From assembly GCF_003591175.1 (NCBI RefSeq), contig NZ_QYYG01000002.1:124001-188000 (forward strand): a stretch of DNA of 64,000 nt, written 5' to 3'. The stretch is from Serratia inhibens. Its GTDB lineage: Bacteria; Pseudomonadota; Gammaproteobacteria; Enterobacterales; Enterobacteriaceae. A program made the translations under genes and the position numbers. The notes beneath the pieces are model-generated. The model did not search any database and had not been told where the DNA came from. It saw only the letters and a list, made by a program, of their open reading frames with translations. Shown in pieces: positions 45,040-54,455 of this stretch (position 1 is its first letter; each line of letters starts with the position of its first letter).

Positions 45040-46139
45040 CAGATGATTTCCAGTTTGGCACGCAGACAGCCGGCGCTTTGCATCGCCTGCAGGATCGACA
45101 TCAGATCGATCGGCGTAGCGCCCAGCGCGTTGAGCGCACGGATCACGTTGTTCAGATTGGCGCTGGCGTTCACCTTCTGCAGCGAACCACCCTGCTGCTG
45201 CACCGAAATCTGGGTATTGGGCGTCACCACGGTCTGCCCGCCGCCAAACGGCGTATTCGGCTGGCTGACGGTATTTTGCCGATCGACCACCACCGACAGG
45301 TTGCCCTGCGCCACCGCACAGGAATCCAGGATCACGTCGCGGTTCATCACCACCGAACCGGTGCGTGAATTGATGATCACCTTGGCGTCAATCGCCCCGA
45401 CGCTGACGTTGATGTTCTGAATCTCCGCCAGGAAACGCACCTGCGAGCTGTTGCCCTGCGGCACCAGCACCTGAATGGTGCGGGCATCCAGCGGTGAGGC
45501 GGTGCCGCCGCCGCGTTGGCGGTTGATGGCGTCGCTGATCTGCTGCGCCAGCGTAAAGTCTTCGTCATTCAGTTGCAGGTTAATCACCCCGCCGTTGCCG
45601 AAGGTGGTCGGCAACTCGCGCTCAATGGTGGCGCCGTTGCTGATGCGCCCGCCCGCCAGCTGATTGACCTGCACGCTACTGCCTCCCGCCGCCGCACCTG
45701 CACCGCCCACCAGCACGTTGCCCTGCGCCAGCGCGTAAACCTGATTATCCACGCCTTTCAGCGGCGTCATCAGCAAGGTACCGCCGCGCAGGCTTTTGGC
45801 GTTACCCATCGAGGAGACCACCACGTCGATGTTCTGTCCGGTGCGCGAGAACGGCGGCAGCTTGGCGGTGACCATGACCGCCGCCACGTTTTTCAGCTGC
45901 ATATTGGTGCCCGGCGGTACGGTAATGCCCAGTTGCGACAGCATGTTGCTCAGGCTCTGAGTGGTGAACGGCGTTTGCATGGTCTGATCGCCGGAACCGT
46001 CCAGACCCACCACCAACCCGTAACCGATCAGGGCGTTGTCACGCACGCCCTGTACCGTCACCAGATCGCGGATGCGTTCCGCCGTCGCCGGCAGGCTCAG
46101 CGCACAAATCACCAGCGCCATTAGAAATTTCTTTAACAT
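45039..46139 (-). CDS. flgI: Flagellar P-ring protein FlgI
   Basis: A 366-residue periplasmic P-ring subunit (E. coli 365) that forms the bushing around the rod in the peptidoglycan layer. A signal peptide ([20 protein letters not shown], residues 1-20) precedes the mature protein, which starts [20 protein letters not shown]. The ATG at 46139 has GAGGTT upstream; the start eight codons earlier is rejected. Unusually, 145 bases separate it from flgH; that spacer holds a dispersed repeat. Confidence 0.97.
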   Translation of the reverse strand: MLKKFLMALVICALSLPATAERIRDLVTVQGVRDNALIGYGLVVGLDGSGDQTMQTPFTTQSLSNMLSQLGITVPPGTNMQLKNVAAVMVTAKLPPFSRTGQNIDVVVSSMGNAKSLRGGTLLMTPLKGVDNQVYALAQGNVLVGGAGAAAGGSSVQVNQLAGGRISNGATIERELPTTFGNGGVINLQLNDEDFTLAQQISDAINRQRGGGTASPLDARTIQVLVPQGNSSQVRFLAEIQNINVSVGAIDAKVIINSRTGSVVMNRDVILDSCAVAQGNLSVVVDRQNTVSQPNTPFGGGQTVVTPNTQISVQQQGGSLQKVNASANLNNVIRALNALGATPIDLMSILQAMQSAGCLRAKLEII

Positions 46140-46165
46140 TGGAACCTCATTCGCCTTACCCACAA

Positions 46166-46283
46166 GGCGTTATTGTCGCAGGCAGTTTGGGGGCGGACAG
46201 CGCACAGGTGGCGGAGCGTACACGCAGTACGTGACGACCCCGAGCACTGCCCAACCTCAAAATGGCAAGTAAAATAGCCTGTA
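46166..46283. repeat. Dispersed palindromic-type repeat between flgI and flgH
   Basis: About 118 bp of sequence, not ERIC, bounded by AAGGCGTTATTGTCGCAGGC and GGCAAGTAAAATAGCC, with a central hairpin-forming GTACACGCAGTAC. flgH and flgI are normally almost contiguous, so this looks inserted. I recall similar repeats in Serratia and Yersinia intergenic regions but cannot check copy number here. Confidence 0.55.
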
Positions 46284-46284
46284 C

Positions 46285-46986
46285 TCAAAACGGTGAGACA
46301 TTTAAGAAGAAGCGTTGCAACCACCCCATGGTCTGCGCTTCGTTGATATAGCCGTTGCCGACATATTCAATGCGCGCGTCCGCCACCTGGGTGGAGGTGA
46401 CCGAGTTATTGCCGCTGATGGTGCGCGGGTTAACCACCCCGGAAAAACGGATAAATTCGGTACCCTGATTGATGGCGATCTGTTTTTCCCCCACCACGTG
46501 CAGGTTGCCGTTGACCAGTACCTGATTGACCGTGACGGTAATGGTGCCGCTGAAGGTATTGTTGGCGTTGGCCCCGCCCTTGCCGCCGAAGGTGCTGTCA
46601 CCGGAGATATCCATGTCGGCGCGCGCGTTGCCCAGCAGGCCGTCGAGATAACGCGGTGACGTGGCGACGCCGAACTTGCTCGCGCCATTGCGACTGGCGT
46701 TGGCGGAGGAGCTTTTGCTGGCGCTGACGTTTTCCTGCAACACTATGGTCAGGGTATCGCCGATATTGCGCGGACGGCGGTCTTCAAACAGCGGCTGATA
46801 GCCGTAATTCATCGGCTGCACCGTCTGGAAAATCGATCCGTTCGGCACCGGAGCGCCCGCCGGTGCGGGCTGCGCCGTGGTAGCGCCATCAACCAAGGGT
46901 TTATGCGGAATATAGGCGCAGCCGCTCAGCGTCAGCATCGCCATTGCCGCCAGCCAGCGCTTTCCTTGCTGCGGCGCGTTTGCCAT
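46285..46986 (-). CDS. flgH: Flagellar L-ring lipoprotein FlgH
   Basis: A 233-residue outer-membrane lipoprotein (E. coli 232) that forms the L ring. The signal sequence ends in the lipobox LSGC (about residues 20-23). The mature protein contains [36 protein letters not shown] and the C-terminus [13 protein letters not shown]. The start [11 protein letters not shown] gives a normal length; the 25-residue upstream extension is not signal-like. It is 75 bases after flgG. Confidence 0.95.
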   Translation of the reverse strand: MANAPQQGKRWLAAMAMLTLSGCAYIPHKPLVDGATTAQPAPAGAPVPNGSIFQTVQPMNYGYQPLFEDRRPRNIGDTLTIVLQENVSASKSSSANASRNGASKFGVATSPRYLDGLLGNARADMDISGDSTFGGKGGANANNTFSGTITVTVNQVLVNGNLHVVGEKQIAINQGTEFIRFSGVVNPRTISGNNSVTSTQVADARIEYVGNGYINEAQTMGWLQRFFLNVSPF

Positions 46987-47061
46987 CAGATATGTGGTTA
47001 CCACGGGTATCGCCTTTGTTTCACGAAATAGGGTGACGGGCGCACCGACGGCGCCCATCAA

Positions 47062-47847
<786 letters not shown>

Positions 47848-47862
47848 TTATTTCCTTGCTGC

Positions 47863-48618
47863 TTAACTCAGTGATAACAACGAGTTGGCGCGCTGTTCAT
47901 TTTCATCCACACTGTGGATGACCTTCATCTGCATTTCAAAGCGACGGGCGTTGGCGATCATGTCGACCATGGTTTCCATCGGTTTGACATTGCTGCCCTC
48001 CAGTACGCCCGGCATCACCCGCACCAGCGGATCGTTTTGCAATTGATTGCCGCGTTGCTGTTGGGTTTCCGGCGTCAGACGGAACAGCCCGTCGTCGCCG
48101 CGCATGACCTCACGCGCGTCGGCCTTCACCAGCTTCAGCCGGCCGATTTGGGCGATGGTGTTCGGCGGATCGCCGGCGTTCAGCGCCGAGATAGTGCCGT
48201 CGGCGGCGATGGTGATCTCTGCCGACGGCGGCACCTCAATCGGCCCGCCATCGCCCATCAGCGGCATGCCCTGCACCGTCAACTGCCCGGCGGACGAGAT
48301 CTGGATATTGCCGTTGCGGGTGTAGGCTTCGCCGCCGTCCGGCAGGCTTACCGCCAGAAAACCGTCCTGTTGCAGTGCTACGTCCAGCGGGCGAGCGGTG
48401 TAGTTCAGCGCCCCCTGGCTCATGTCGGCACCCGGCGTCGAGGCGGTGACCAGCGTACGCGTCGGCAGGCTGGGCCCGTCCACCGGCACGGCACGCAACG
48501 CCGAAAGTTGAGCACGAAAGCCCGGCGTCGACGCATTGGCCAGATTGTTGGCGGTGACGGATTGCTGCTCCAGCGTCTGTCGCGCCGCGCCCATCGCGGT
48601 ATAAATCGCGTGATCCAT
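47863..48618 (-). CDS. flgF: Flagellar proximal rod protein FlgF
   Basis: A 251-residue rod subunit (E. coli 251). The N-terminus MDHAIYTAMGAARQTLEQQS is followed by the rod motif VTANNLANASTPGFRAQLSA. The C-terminus (VDMIANARRFEMQMKVIHSV) forms the paired helix. It lies 12 bases after flgE and 18 bases before flgG, in the same operon. Confidence 0.97.
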   Translation of the reverse strand: MDHAIYTAMGAARQTLEQQSVTANNLANASTPGFRAQLSALRAVPVDGPSLPTRTLVTASTPGADMSQGALNYTARPLDVALQQDGFLAVSLPDGGEAYTRNGNIQISSAGQLTVQGMPLMGDGGPIEVPPSAEITIAADGTISALNAGDPPNTIAQIGRLKLVKADAREVMRGDDGLFRLTPETQQQRGNQLQNDPLVRVMPGVLEGSNVKPMETMVDMIANARRFEMQMKVIHSVDENEQRANSLLSLS

Positions 48619-48630
48619 AAATCAATCCTA

Positions 48631-49863
48631 TTAGCGCAGGCTGACCAGCGTCTGCAGGATGGAGTCCTGCGTTTTGATGGTCTGGGCGTTCGACTGGTAG
48701 TTACGCTGTGCGACGATCATGTTCACCAACTCCTGGCTCAGATCGACGTTGGAGGCTTCCAGCGCACCGCTGGTCAGCTTGCCGAAACCGCCGCTGCCCG
48801 CCAGCCCGACGCGCGGTTGGCCGGATGCGCCGGTTTCCTGCCATACGTTATCGCCCTGCGAGGACAAGCCTTCCGGGTTGGAGAAGTTGGTCAGTACGAT
48901 TTGACCCAGCAACTGGGTTTGCTGGTTGGAATAGATCCCCACGACGGTACCGTCATTGTTGATCTGGAAGTTGGTGTACTCGCCGGCGGTATAACCGTCC
49001 TGCGACACCTTGCTGACCGAGTCGCTGCTGACGCTCTGTTGCATGCTCTTGGCAAAGCTCAGGCTAAAGTTTTGCGCCGGTGCGCCGTTGGTGGCGGACA
49101 TCGGGATCAGCATGCTGAATTCGCCGGCGGTGCCCTGTTTGCTGGTGGTGCTGACCAGGTTGCCGCTGGTATCGAACGCCATGGTGCCTGCGTCAGTCAC
49201 CGGGGAACCGGGAATGTTGCCTTCCTGGGTGTACACCTGCCAGTTGTTGTCGGAGGTCTTCACAAAGTAGGCATTGATGTTGTGCACATTACCCAGCGAG
49301 TCATAGGCGGTGATCGAGTTGACGTAGTTGTAGGAATCCTGCTTGGCGGGAGCGAAGGTCTTGTTATCCGGTACCTTATGGGTGGACTTCAGGTTGGCGA
49401 CCATGGTGCCCGAGGTGGTGGCCTTGGCGTTCATCATTCCTTCGGGAATGCTCAACGGCACCGGGTTGGCGCCCTGCTGAATGGTCGGCGGTGAGCCGGC
49501 CGCCGGGAAACCGGTCAATTGCAGGCCCTGCATGTTGGTCAGATTGCGGTTTTCATCCAACTTGAACTGGCCGTTGCGGCTGTAGAAAATGCCGCCGTCC
49601 TTGTCCTGCATGCGGAAGAAACCGTTGTCGGAAATGGCAACGTCCAGCGCACGGCTGGTGCCGGTCGTGGTGCCGCCCTTGAAGTTCTGAGTGATCCCCG
49701 CCACCTTGACGCCTAACCCGACCTGCGAGCCGGCGAACATATCGGCAAAGGAAACGGTGCCTGACTTAAAGCCGGACGTGGCGGAGTTCGCGATATTGTT
49801 GCCGATCACGTCCAGGTTGGTTGCTGCTGCGTTCAAGCCGCTTACTGCCTGAGAAAAGGCCAT
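48631..49863 (-). CDS. flgE: Flagellar hook protein FlgE
   Basis: A 410-residue hook subunit (E. coli 402). It begins MAFSQAVSGLNAAATNLDVI, has the rod/hook motif GNNIANSATSGFKSGTVSFA, and the central domains carry the variable surface of the hook. The C-terminus (QELVNMIVAQRNYQSNAQTI, then ILQTLVSLR) pairs with the N-terminal helix. It lies 66 bases after flgD. Hook growth is capped by FlgD and its length is measured by FliK. Confidence 0.98.
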   Translation of the reverse strand: MAFSQAVSGLNAAATNLDVIGNNIANSATSGFKSGTVSFADMFAGSQVGLGVKVAGITQNFKGGTTTGTSRALDVAISDNGFFRMQDKDGGIFYSRNGQFKLDENRNLTNMQGLQLTGFPAAGSPPTIQQGANPVPLSIPEGMMNAKATTSGTMVANLKSTHKVPDNKTFAPAKQDSYNYVNSITAYDSLGNVHNINAYFVKTSDNNWQVYTQEGNIPGSPVTDAGTMAFDTSGNLVSTTSKQGTAGEFSMLIPMSATNGAPAQNFSLSFAKSMQQSVSSDSVSKVSQDGYTAGEYTNFQINNDGTVVGIYSNQQTQLLGQIVLTNFSNPEGLSSQGDNVWQETGASGQPRVGLAGSGGFGKLTSGALEASNVDLSQELVNMIVAQRNYQSNAQTIKTQDSILQTLVSLR

Positions 49864-49929
49864 GTCATTCTCCGAATAATGTGCAGGCTATCGTCCGATA
49901 ACGCCCAATGAGTGAAATAAAAAATCGAA

Positions 49930-50607
49930 TTAAAGGATCTGCCGAACGTCTTCCAGCGTCGCACTGCCCGCCAGACCCAGATCCAGCTTCGCGCCGTCTG
50001 AACCGCGGATAACGCCGTTGACCATGCCAAAGTGCAGGCTGCGCGCCACCAGCTGTTCGCCATTGCCCTTGGCGTTGATCGCCACGGTGTAGGCTCCGTC
50101 GGGTGCGGTGGTGCCGTCAGACAGGGAGCCGTCCCAGGTAAATGAGTGCACGCCGGCGGTCAGCCCGCCGATATCGATGGTGCGCACCGCTTTGCCGGTG
50201 GCGTCGGTGATGGTGGCGGTTACCGTATCGGCGGCACGCTCCAGCTCCAGGCCAAACGGCGTGGTGCTGACCTTGCCGTCTTTGCTGCCGACCAGAATGT
50301 TGCTGCCGGGCACCATTACGCCGTGACCGATCAGCGCGGTCGCCTGCAACGACTGATTGCTGTTGATCTGGCCGGAGATCGACCCCAGCGTGGTATTGAG
50401 TTTTTCGATGCCCTGAACGGTGTTGATCTGCGCCAACTGGGTGGTCAGTTCATTGTTCTGCATCGGGTTGGTCGGATCCTGGTTTTTCAACTGCGCCACC
50501 AACAGCGTCAGGAAGTTGTTCTGCAGATCCTGGCTGGTATTGTTTTTGGCGTTGACGCCGGTGACGGTGTTATCCAGCGATTCATTGGTGGTTGCGGCAA
50601 TGGCCAT
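49930..50607 (-). CDS. flgD: Hook assembly cap FlgD
   Basis: A 225-residue hook-capping scaffold (E. coli 231). The conserved N-terminal core NFLTLLVAQLKNQDPTNPMQ (about 28-47), with NNELTTQLAQINTVQGIEKL following, is needed for export and capping. The C-terminal part contains a Tudor-like and a fibronectin-like domain with TWDGSLSDGTTAPDGAYTV. It lies 12 bases after flgC in the flgB-J operon. Confidence 0.96.
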   Translation of the reverse strand: MAIAATTNESLDNTVTGVNAKNNTSQDLQNNFLTLLVAQLKNQDPTNPMQNNELTTQLAQINTVQGIEKLNTTLGSISGQINSNQSLQATALIGHGVMVPGSNILVGSKDGKVSTTPFGLELERAADTVTATITDATGKAVRTIDIGGLTAGVHSFTWDGSLSDGTTAPDGAYTVAINAKGNGEQLVARSLHFGMVNGVIRGSDGAKLDLGLAGSATLEDVRQIL

Positions 50608-50619
50608 GCAAAGCTCCGG

Positions 50620-51024
50620 TTATTGACCCAGCGTCAGGGTTTTCATCATCATCGACTTGGTGGTGTTGAGCACCTCGACGTTGGCCTGATAGCTGCGGGA
50701 GGCGGAAATGGTATTGACCATTTCGCTCACCACATCCACGTTCGGCATGCGTACATAGCCTTTGCCGTCCGCCAGCGGATTACCCGGTTGATACACCAGA
50801 CGTTCCGGCGCCGGATCCTCGACCACCTGCGATACGCGCACCCCGCCGGTGGGTTGCCCGGCGGCTGCAGCCACCTCAAACACCACCTGTTTGGCGCGGT
50901 AGGGTTCGCCGTCCGGGCCGGTGACGCTGTCGGCGTTAGCCATGTTGCTGGCGCTGACGTTCATGCGCTGCGACTGGGCGGACAGCGCCGAGCCGGAGAT
51001 ATCGAAAATATTCAGTAGCGACAT
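50620..51024 (-). CDS. flgC: Flagellar proximal rod protein FlgC
   Basis: A 134-residue rod subunit (E. coli 134). The N-terminus [20 protein letters not shown] leads into the rod motif [20 protein letters not shown], and the C-terminal half ends [20 protein letters not shown]. It is 5 bases after flgB and 12 bases before flgD. Confidence 0.98.
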   Translation of the reverse strand: MSLLNIFDISGSALSAQSQRMNVSASNMANADSVTGPDGEPYRAKQVVFEVAAAAGQPTGGVRVSQVVEDPAPERLVYQPGNPLADGKGYVRMPNVDVVSEMVNTISASRSYQANVEVLNTTKSMMMKTLTLGQ

Positions 51025-51029
51025 GCGCC

Positions 51030-51443
51030 TTATCCTTGTTGTAACACTGACATCATCCCTTTGATCTGACCGTTGATCAGCGTCAGGTCGGTCTGATACT
51101 TCAGGCTGTTATCGGCGAAATGGGTACGCTCGCGATCCATGTCTACCGTATTGCCGTCCATTGCTGGCTGGTCCGGCACGCGGAACAGCAAATCGAGCTG
51201 CGGCGGCTGCATGTTTTGCGCAGGAATGTGGCGCGCAGACGTCATATTCAGCGCGATGCCGCTGCCGCTGGCGCGGCCCTGTGCCAGCACCTTGTTCAAC
51301 TGGCCGGCGAAATCGATATCCCGCGCCTGATAACCCGGTGTGTCTGCGTTGGCGATGTTAGCGGCCAAAATTTCTTGCCGCTGGGCGCGCAGATTCAGCG
51401 CCTCCTGACCAAAGCGCAGAGCAGCGTCCAGTTTGTCGATCAT
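51030..51443 (-). CDS. flgB: Flagellar proximal rod protein FlgB
   Basis: A 137-residue rod subunit (E. coli 138). The motif [20 protein letters not shown] near residues 24-43 is the rod-family signature, and the C-terminal helix region is [20 protein letters not shown]. It is the first gene of flgBCDEFGHIJ and is divergent from flgA. The shared upstream region should hold the class 2 promoter bound by FlhDC. Confidence 0.97.
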   Translation of the reverse strand: MIDKLDAALRFGQEALNLRAQRQEILAANIANADTPGYQARDIDFAGQLNKVLAQGRASGSGIALNMTSARHIPAQNMQPPQLDLLFRVPDQPAMDGNTVDMDRERTHFADNSLKYQTDLTLINGQIKGMMSVLQQG

Positions 51444-51602
51444 GCTCCCTCCGCGAGGTTAAAATTTGGAGCCGACAGCATAAACGCCCCTTCTGCCAGC
51501 CTATCGCGGGAATAGGGGCAAAATGCGTCGCTATTTGTCTGCTTAGCCTGCGCACGGTCCGGGTAAACTTACCCGCACCCGATGGCGTTTGAGGAAGCGA
51601 AG

Positions 51603-52256
51603 ATGAAAGGTAAAATACTGCTGTTCGCCGCTCTGCTGTGCAGTCTGAACGCACGTGCCGACGATCTGGCGGCGCAGATCGACAGCTTCGTCAGCAGCCA
51701 GTTCAGCGGCAGCCCGGTGCAGGTCAAGGTGTTGGTGCGTACGCCGGCGGCCCAATGGCCACAGTGCGAATTTCCGCAGCTGTCGCTCGCGCCGAATGCC
51801 CGCCGCTGGGGCAATATCAGCATTTCGGCGCGTTGTGGGCAGGAGCGGCGTTTTATACAAACGCAGGTTCAGGTGATCGGCAACTATCTGGTGTCGGCGC
51901 GCGGCATCGGCGCCGGCACCCGGCTGACGGCAGCTGACGTGAAGCTGAAAAGCGGCCGGCTCGATACCCTGGCACCGCGCACGCTTACCGAAGCGGGCAA
52001 GGCGATCGGTGCGGTAAGCCTGCGCAATATCAGCCCCGGCCAACCCCTGACCTTCGCCATGCTGCGCCGCGCCTGGGTGATCAAGGCCGGCCAGCCGGTA
52101 CAGGTGACGGCGCAGGGCACCGGGTTTAACATCAGCGGCGCAGGCAAAGCCATGAACAACGCCGCCGCCCAGGACAGCGTCCGCGTACGCATGGCTTCCG
52201 GGCAAATCGTCAGCGGTATTGCCGATGATGACGGTACGATCCGCATCAGTTTATAA
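51603..52256 (+). CDS. flgA: P-ring assembly chaperone FlgA
   Basis: A 217-residue periplasmic chaperone for FlgI polymerisation (E. coli 219). A signal peptide (MKGKILLFAALLCSLNARA, residues 1-19) is followed by the SAF-type domain with NYLVSARGIGAGTRLTAADV and the C-terminal beta domain with RVRMASGQIVSGIADDDGTI. The ATG at 51603 is preceded by GAGGAAGCG. Divergent from flgB. An ERIC copy begins 5 bases after the stop codon, separating it from flgM. Confidence 0.95.
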   Translation: MKGKILLFAALLCSLNARADDLAAQIDSFVSSQFSGSPVQVKVLVRTPAAQWPQCEFPQLSLAPNARRWGNISISARCGQERRFIQTQVQVIGNYLVSARGIGAGTRLTAADVKLKSGRLDTLAPRTLTEAGKAIGAVSLRNISPGQPLTFAMLRRAWVIKAGQPVQVTAQGTGFNISGAGKAMNNAAAQDSVRVRMASGQIVSGIADDDGTIRISL

Positions 52257-52261
52257 AAAGG

Positions 52262-52387
52262 ATACCCAAAATAATTGGAGTTGCATCGCGGCGGCAAATC
52301 CTTGAGTCCCCAGGAACATAGCAAACTATGTGACTGGGGTGAGAGGATGCAGCCAACAAAGATGCAGCTTCAAGAATGACGGGTATA
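52262..52387 (+). repeat. ERIC element between flgA and flgM
   Basis: A full ERIC copy: ATACCCAAAATAATTGGAGT at the left, the core CCCCAGGAACATAG..CTATGTGACTGGGGTGAG, and the right end CAAGAATGACGGGTATA. It fills the space from the flgA stop codon to the -35 element of the flgM promoter, and its last two bases are shared with that -35 element. Confidence 0.93.
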
Positions 52388-52412
52388 AAGGTTTATAAAA
52401 ACCTGCCGATAA
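52386..52412 (+). promoter_or_regulatory. Sigma28 promoter of flgM
   Basis: TAAA (52386-52389), 15 bases, GCCGATAA (52405-52412): a perfect class 3 consensus about 90 bases upstream of flgM. It gives sigma28-dependent flgMN expression and overlaps the end of the ERIC copy. Confidence 0.92.
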
Positions 52413-52502
52413 TAAAAACATAAGCAGTAATTACCTGGCCGCCAGGGCCGCAAAAAATATCAGCCACTGCCCGTCGGGCCGCGGCATTGATGGAGATTGA
52501 CC

Positions 52503-52829
52503 ATGAGTATCGATCGCACCCAGCGGCTGCAGCCCGTGACAACGGTGCAACCGCGTGAAACACCGGCAGAAAATCAGCTTCAGCCGCGCAAGGCCGCACA
52601 GGCGGAAAGCGCCGTCAGCGGCACCCAGGTAAAATTGAGCGACGCGCAGGCGCGCCTGATGCAACCGGGCACTCAGGATATTGATATGAGCCGGGTGGAC
52701 GCTATCAAGCAGGCAATCCGCAACGGCGACTTGAAAATGGATGCCGGCAAAATTGCCGATGCGCTGCTGCAAGACGCGCAAAGCGATGCTCAATGGCTGT
52801 CAAACGGCAGCCGGCCGCCGAAGGCGTAA
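52503..52829 (+). CDS. flgM: Anti-sigma28 factor FlgM
   Basis: A 108-residue inhibitor that binds FliA until it is exported through the completed hook. The N-terminus MSIDRTQRLQPVTTVQPRET is the flexible export part and the C-terminal half (about 50-100, VDAIKQAIRNGDLKMDAGKI, ADALLQDA) folds as the sigma-binding helices. Slightly longer than E. coli FlgM (97). GGAG lies about 8 bases upstream of the ATG at 52503. Transcribed from a perfect sigma28 promoter. Confidence 0.95.
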   Translation: MSIDRTQRLQPVTTVQPRETPAENQLQPRKAAQAESAVSGTQVKLSDAQARLMQPGTQDIDMSRVDAIKQAIRNGDLKMDAGKIADALLQDAQSDAQWLSNGSRPPKA

Positions 52830-52911
52830 TCAGGCAATGCAACCTGGGCTGCATTGCCCCTACGGCTGCGACGTGGAAAATCTAGGGACACTCTGAAGGT
52901 GATGAATCGTA

Positions 52912-53346
52912 ATGGAAAACCTGGCGCAGCTGCTTGATAGTTTGCTGGAAACCCTGAATGCCCTGGATAGGGTGCTGACGGAAGAACATCATTTGCTCTG
53001 TTCCGGCCAATTGCCGGGTGTGGCGTTGCAGCGCGTTACCGACGTCAAAAGCCAGTTACTGGCCACGGTCAACTACCTGGAACAGCAACGGTTGGAACGA
53101 GAGCGCGCGCAAAAGCAACAGGCGCCCTATTCCGCTCACCCGCGTCTGGCCGACGCCTGGCAACAAGTACAGTTGCTCAGCCAAAAGTTGCGCGAGAAAA
53201 ATCAGCATAACGGCCTGTTGCTCAATCAACAGCTTGACCATAATGCCCAGGCGCTGGCGATCCTCGGCAAGAACAACAAATCCCTTTATGGCCCGGATGG
53301 CCAGTCGCGCAGCGGTAGCCTGCTGGGGCGAAAAATCGGCGTCTAA
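52912..53346 (+). CDS. flgN: FlgK/FlgL export chaperone FlgN
   Basis: A 144-residue helical chaperone (E. coli 138) that binds the C-terminal helices of FlgK and FlgL. The sequence is rich in Leu/Gln/Glu helices (MENLAQLLDSLLETLNALDR, TEEHHLLCSGQLPG) and ends in a basic segment (SLLGRKIGV). It is 82 bases after flgM and followed by a GC-rich hairpin. Identification rests on position and helix pattern. Confidence 0.93.
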   Translation: MENLAQLLDSLLETLNALDRVLTEEHHLLCSGQLPGVALQRVTDVKSQLLATVNYLEQQRLERERAQKQQAPYSAHPRLADAWQQVQLLSQKLREKNQHNGLLLNQQLDHNAQALAILGKNNKSLYGPDGQSRSGSLLGRKIGV

Positions 53347-53356
53347 TTAATGGCAA

Positions 53357-53393
53357 TGCGCCCGTCCCGTCGGCTTGGCCGGGCGCAGGTTTT
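53357..53393 (+). terminator. flgMN terminator
   Basis: TGCGCCCG (53357-53364) pairs with CGGGCGCA (53380-53387), followed by GGTTTTC. It lies 10 bases after flgN. Confidence 0.75.
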
Positions 53394-53576
53394 CAAACTG
53401 CGAGGCTGCTCGCGCTTCTATCTCCCTCTCTTCTGATTATCTGTTTTTATTTGCGTAATACTGCGCATATTGTTTCATGCCTCGTTTCATTCTCCCGTGT
53501 CTTCCCCCACCCTGTGCTGGTTTTAAAATCGCTTGATCTATACCCGTTAAGGGGATAGATTCCACAGGGAGAGTGG

Positions 53577-53963
53577 ATGACGGATATTTACCTCACCAAA
53601 ACGTTTCAGGCATTTGCCACTCGTGAGCGCATTAGCGACGCCACGGTGATCAAGGCGGCGCAAGAAATACAAAGCCAATTGTACGATGCCAATTTGGGCA
53701 GTTGCGTTTATAAGAAACGGGTCGCACGAGCGGGTGGTGGTAAACGCGGCGGTTACCGGGTGCTGATTGCCTTTCGAGATGAGGATCGACTTTTTTTCAT
53801 GCGCGGTTTTGCCAAAAATGAAATGGACAACATTTCCAGTGATGAATTGCGGGGGTTAAAACGCCTTGCCGCGCTCTATCTGGACTATTCCCCTTTCAGG
53901 CTTTATCAGTTGGTTAATGACAAGAGGTTGAGGAGACTAACCTATGAGCAAGATCCTTGCTGA
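53577..53963 (+). CDS. RelE/ParE-type toxin of a toxin-antitoxin pair
   Basis: A 128-residue basic protein. Segments such as DANLGSCVYKKRVARAG, GGKRGGYRVLIAFRDEDRLF and FAKNEMDNISSDELRGLKRL place it in the RelE-like family whose members are usually annotated as type II addiction toxins (cleaving mRNA at the ribosome), often in the toxin-first HigBA-like order. GGGAGAG lies just upstream of the ATG. Its 3' end overlaps the start of the HTH antitoxin gene by 20 bases, so the two are cotranslated. Located between flgN and flhE, where other enterics have no such module. Confidence 0.85.
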   Translation: MTDIYLTKTFQAFATRERISDATVIKAAQEIQSQLYDANLGSCVYKKRVARAGGGKRGGYRVLIAFRDEDRLFFMRGFAKNEMDNISSDELRGLKRLAALYLDYSPFRLYQLVNDKRLRRLTYEQDPC

Positions 53964-54246
53964 AATCCACCAAGAAGTGCAGGAGCTGTATCAGGCTGGA
54001 TTTGTCGACGCTGGCACTATGCGCACCTTCGACATGCTGTGCTTACGCCCGGTCAAACAATATACCCCTGCGGACATCCGCGCCCTGCGCGAGCGCGAAA
54101 ACGTCAGCCAGCCGGTATTTGCCTTGCATCTGAACGTCAGCAAAAAAGCGGTGCAAAAATGGGAGCGTGGCGAAGCCGTTCCCAACTCCGCCGCGATGAA
54201 ACTGCTCTCGCTGGTCGATCGCAACGGGTTGGCGATTCTGGCCTAG
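53944..54246 (+). CDS. HTH antitoxin partner
   Basis: A 100-residue protein with a C-terminal Cro/CI-type helix-turn-helix (about residues 43-92, RALRERENVSQPVFALHLNV, KKAVQKWERGEAVPN). The N-terminal 40 residues probably wrap the toxin. Such proteins neutralise the RelE-like partner and repress the operon. GAGGAGAC lies about 8 bases upstream of the ATG, inside the toxin gene, and the 20-base overlap points to translational coupling. Followed by a highly structured non-coding stretch. Confidence 0.87.
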   Translation: MSKILAEIHQEVQELYQAGFVDAGTMRTFDMLCLRPVKQYTPADIRALRERENVSQPVFALHLNVSKKAVQKWERGEAVPNSAAMKLLSLVDRNGLAILA

Positions 54247-54280
54247 GCTGCATTTAATACCGCAACACCCTAAGCTTGAG

Positions 54281-54386
54281 GTTGGTGGGAGTCATGGCAG
54301 ATTAGCCGACCGTTGAGCGCATATACGCGCGATACGAGCCTCCATGATGGATTCACGGCGTGTCGGCGTTCTGCATGGCCCCACCT
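54281..54386 (+). ncRNA. Highly structured candidate RNA, C4 antisense-like
   Basis: Three nested stems can be read: GGTGGG (54284-54289) with CCCACC (54380-54385), GCAGA (54297-54301) with TCTGC (54370-54374), and GCCGAC (54305-54310) with GTCGGC (54362-54367). Inside these are two hairpins, GCGC-ATATAC-GCGC (54317-54330) and TCCA-TGA-TGGA (54341-54351). This many-branched plan, and the sequence as I remember it, resemble the phage P1/P4 C4 antisense RNA family. It follows directly after the antitoxin gene. The fold is seen in the sequence; the family name is inference. Confidence 0.6.
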
Positions 54387-54455
54387 GTAACACTATTCGG
54401 CGCAGCTACTTAGGCTGTACCCACTCTGTTCCCTGATGCCGTCGCAGCTTATACA

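Noticed and set aside
47914-49494. A 526-codon open frame antisense to flgF and flgE
   Set aside because: It spans two certain genes and their junction; it is composition-driven.
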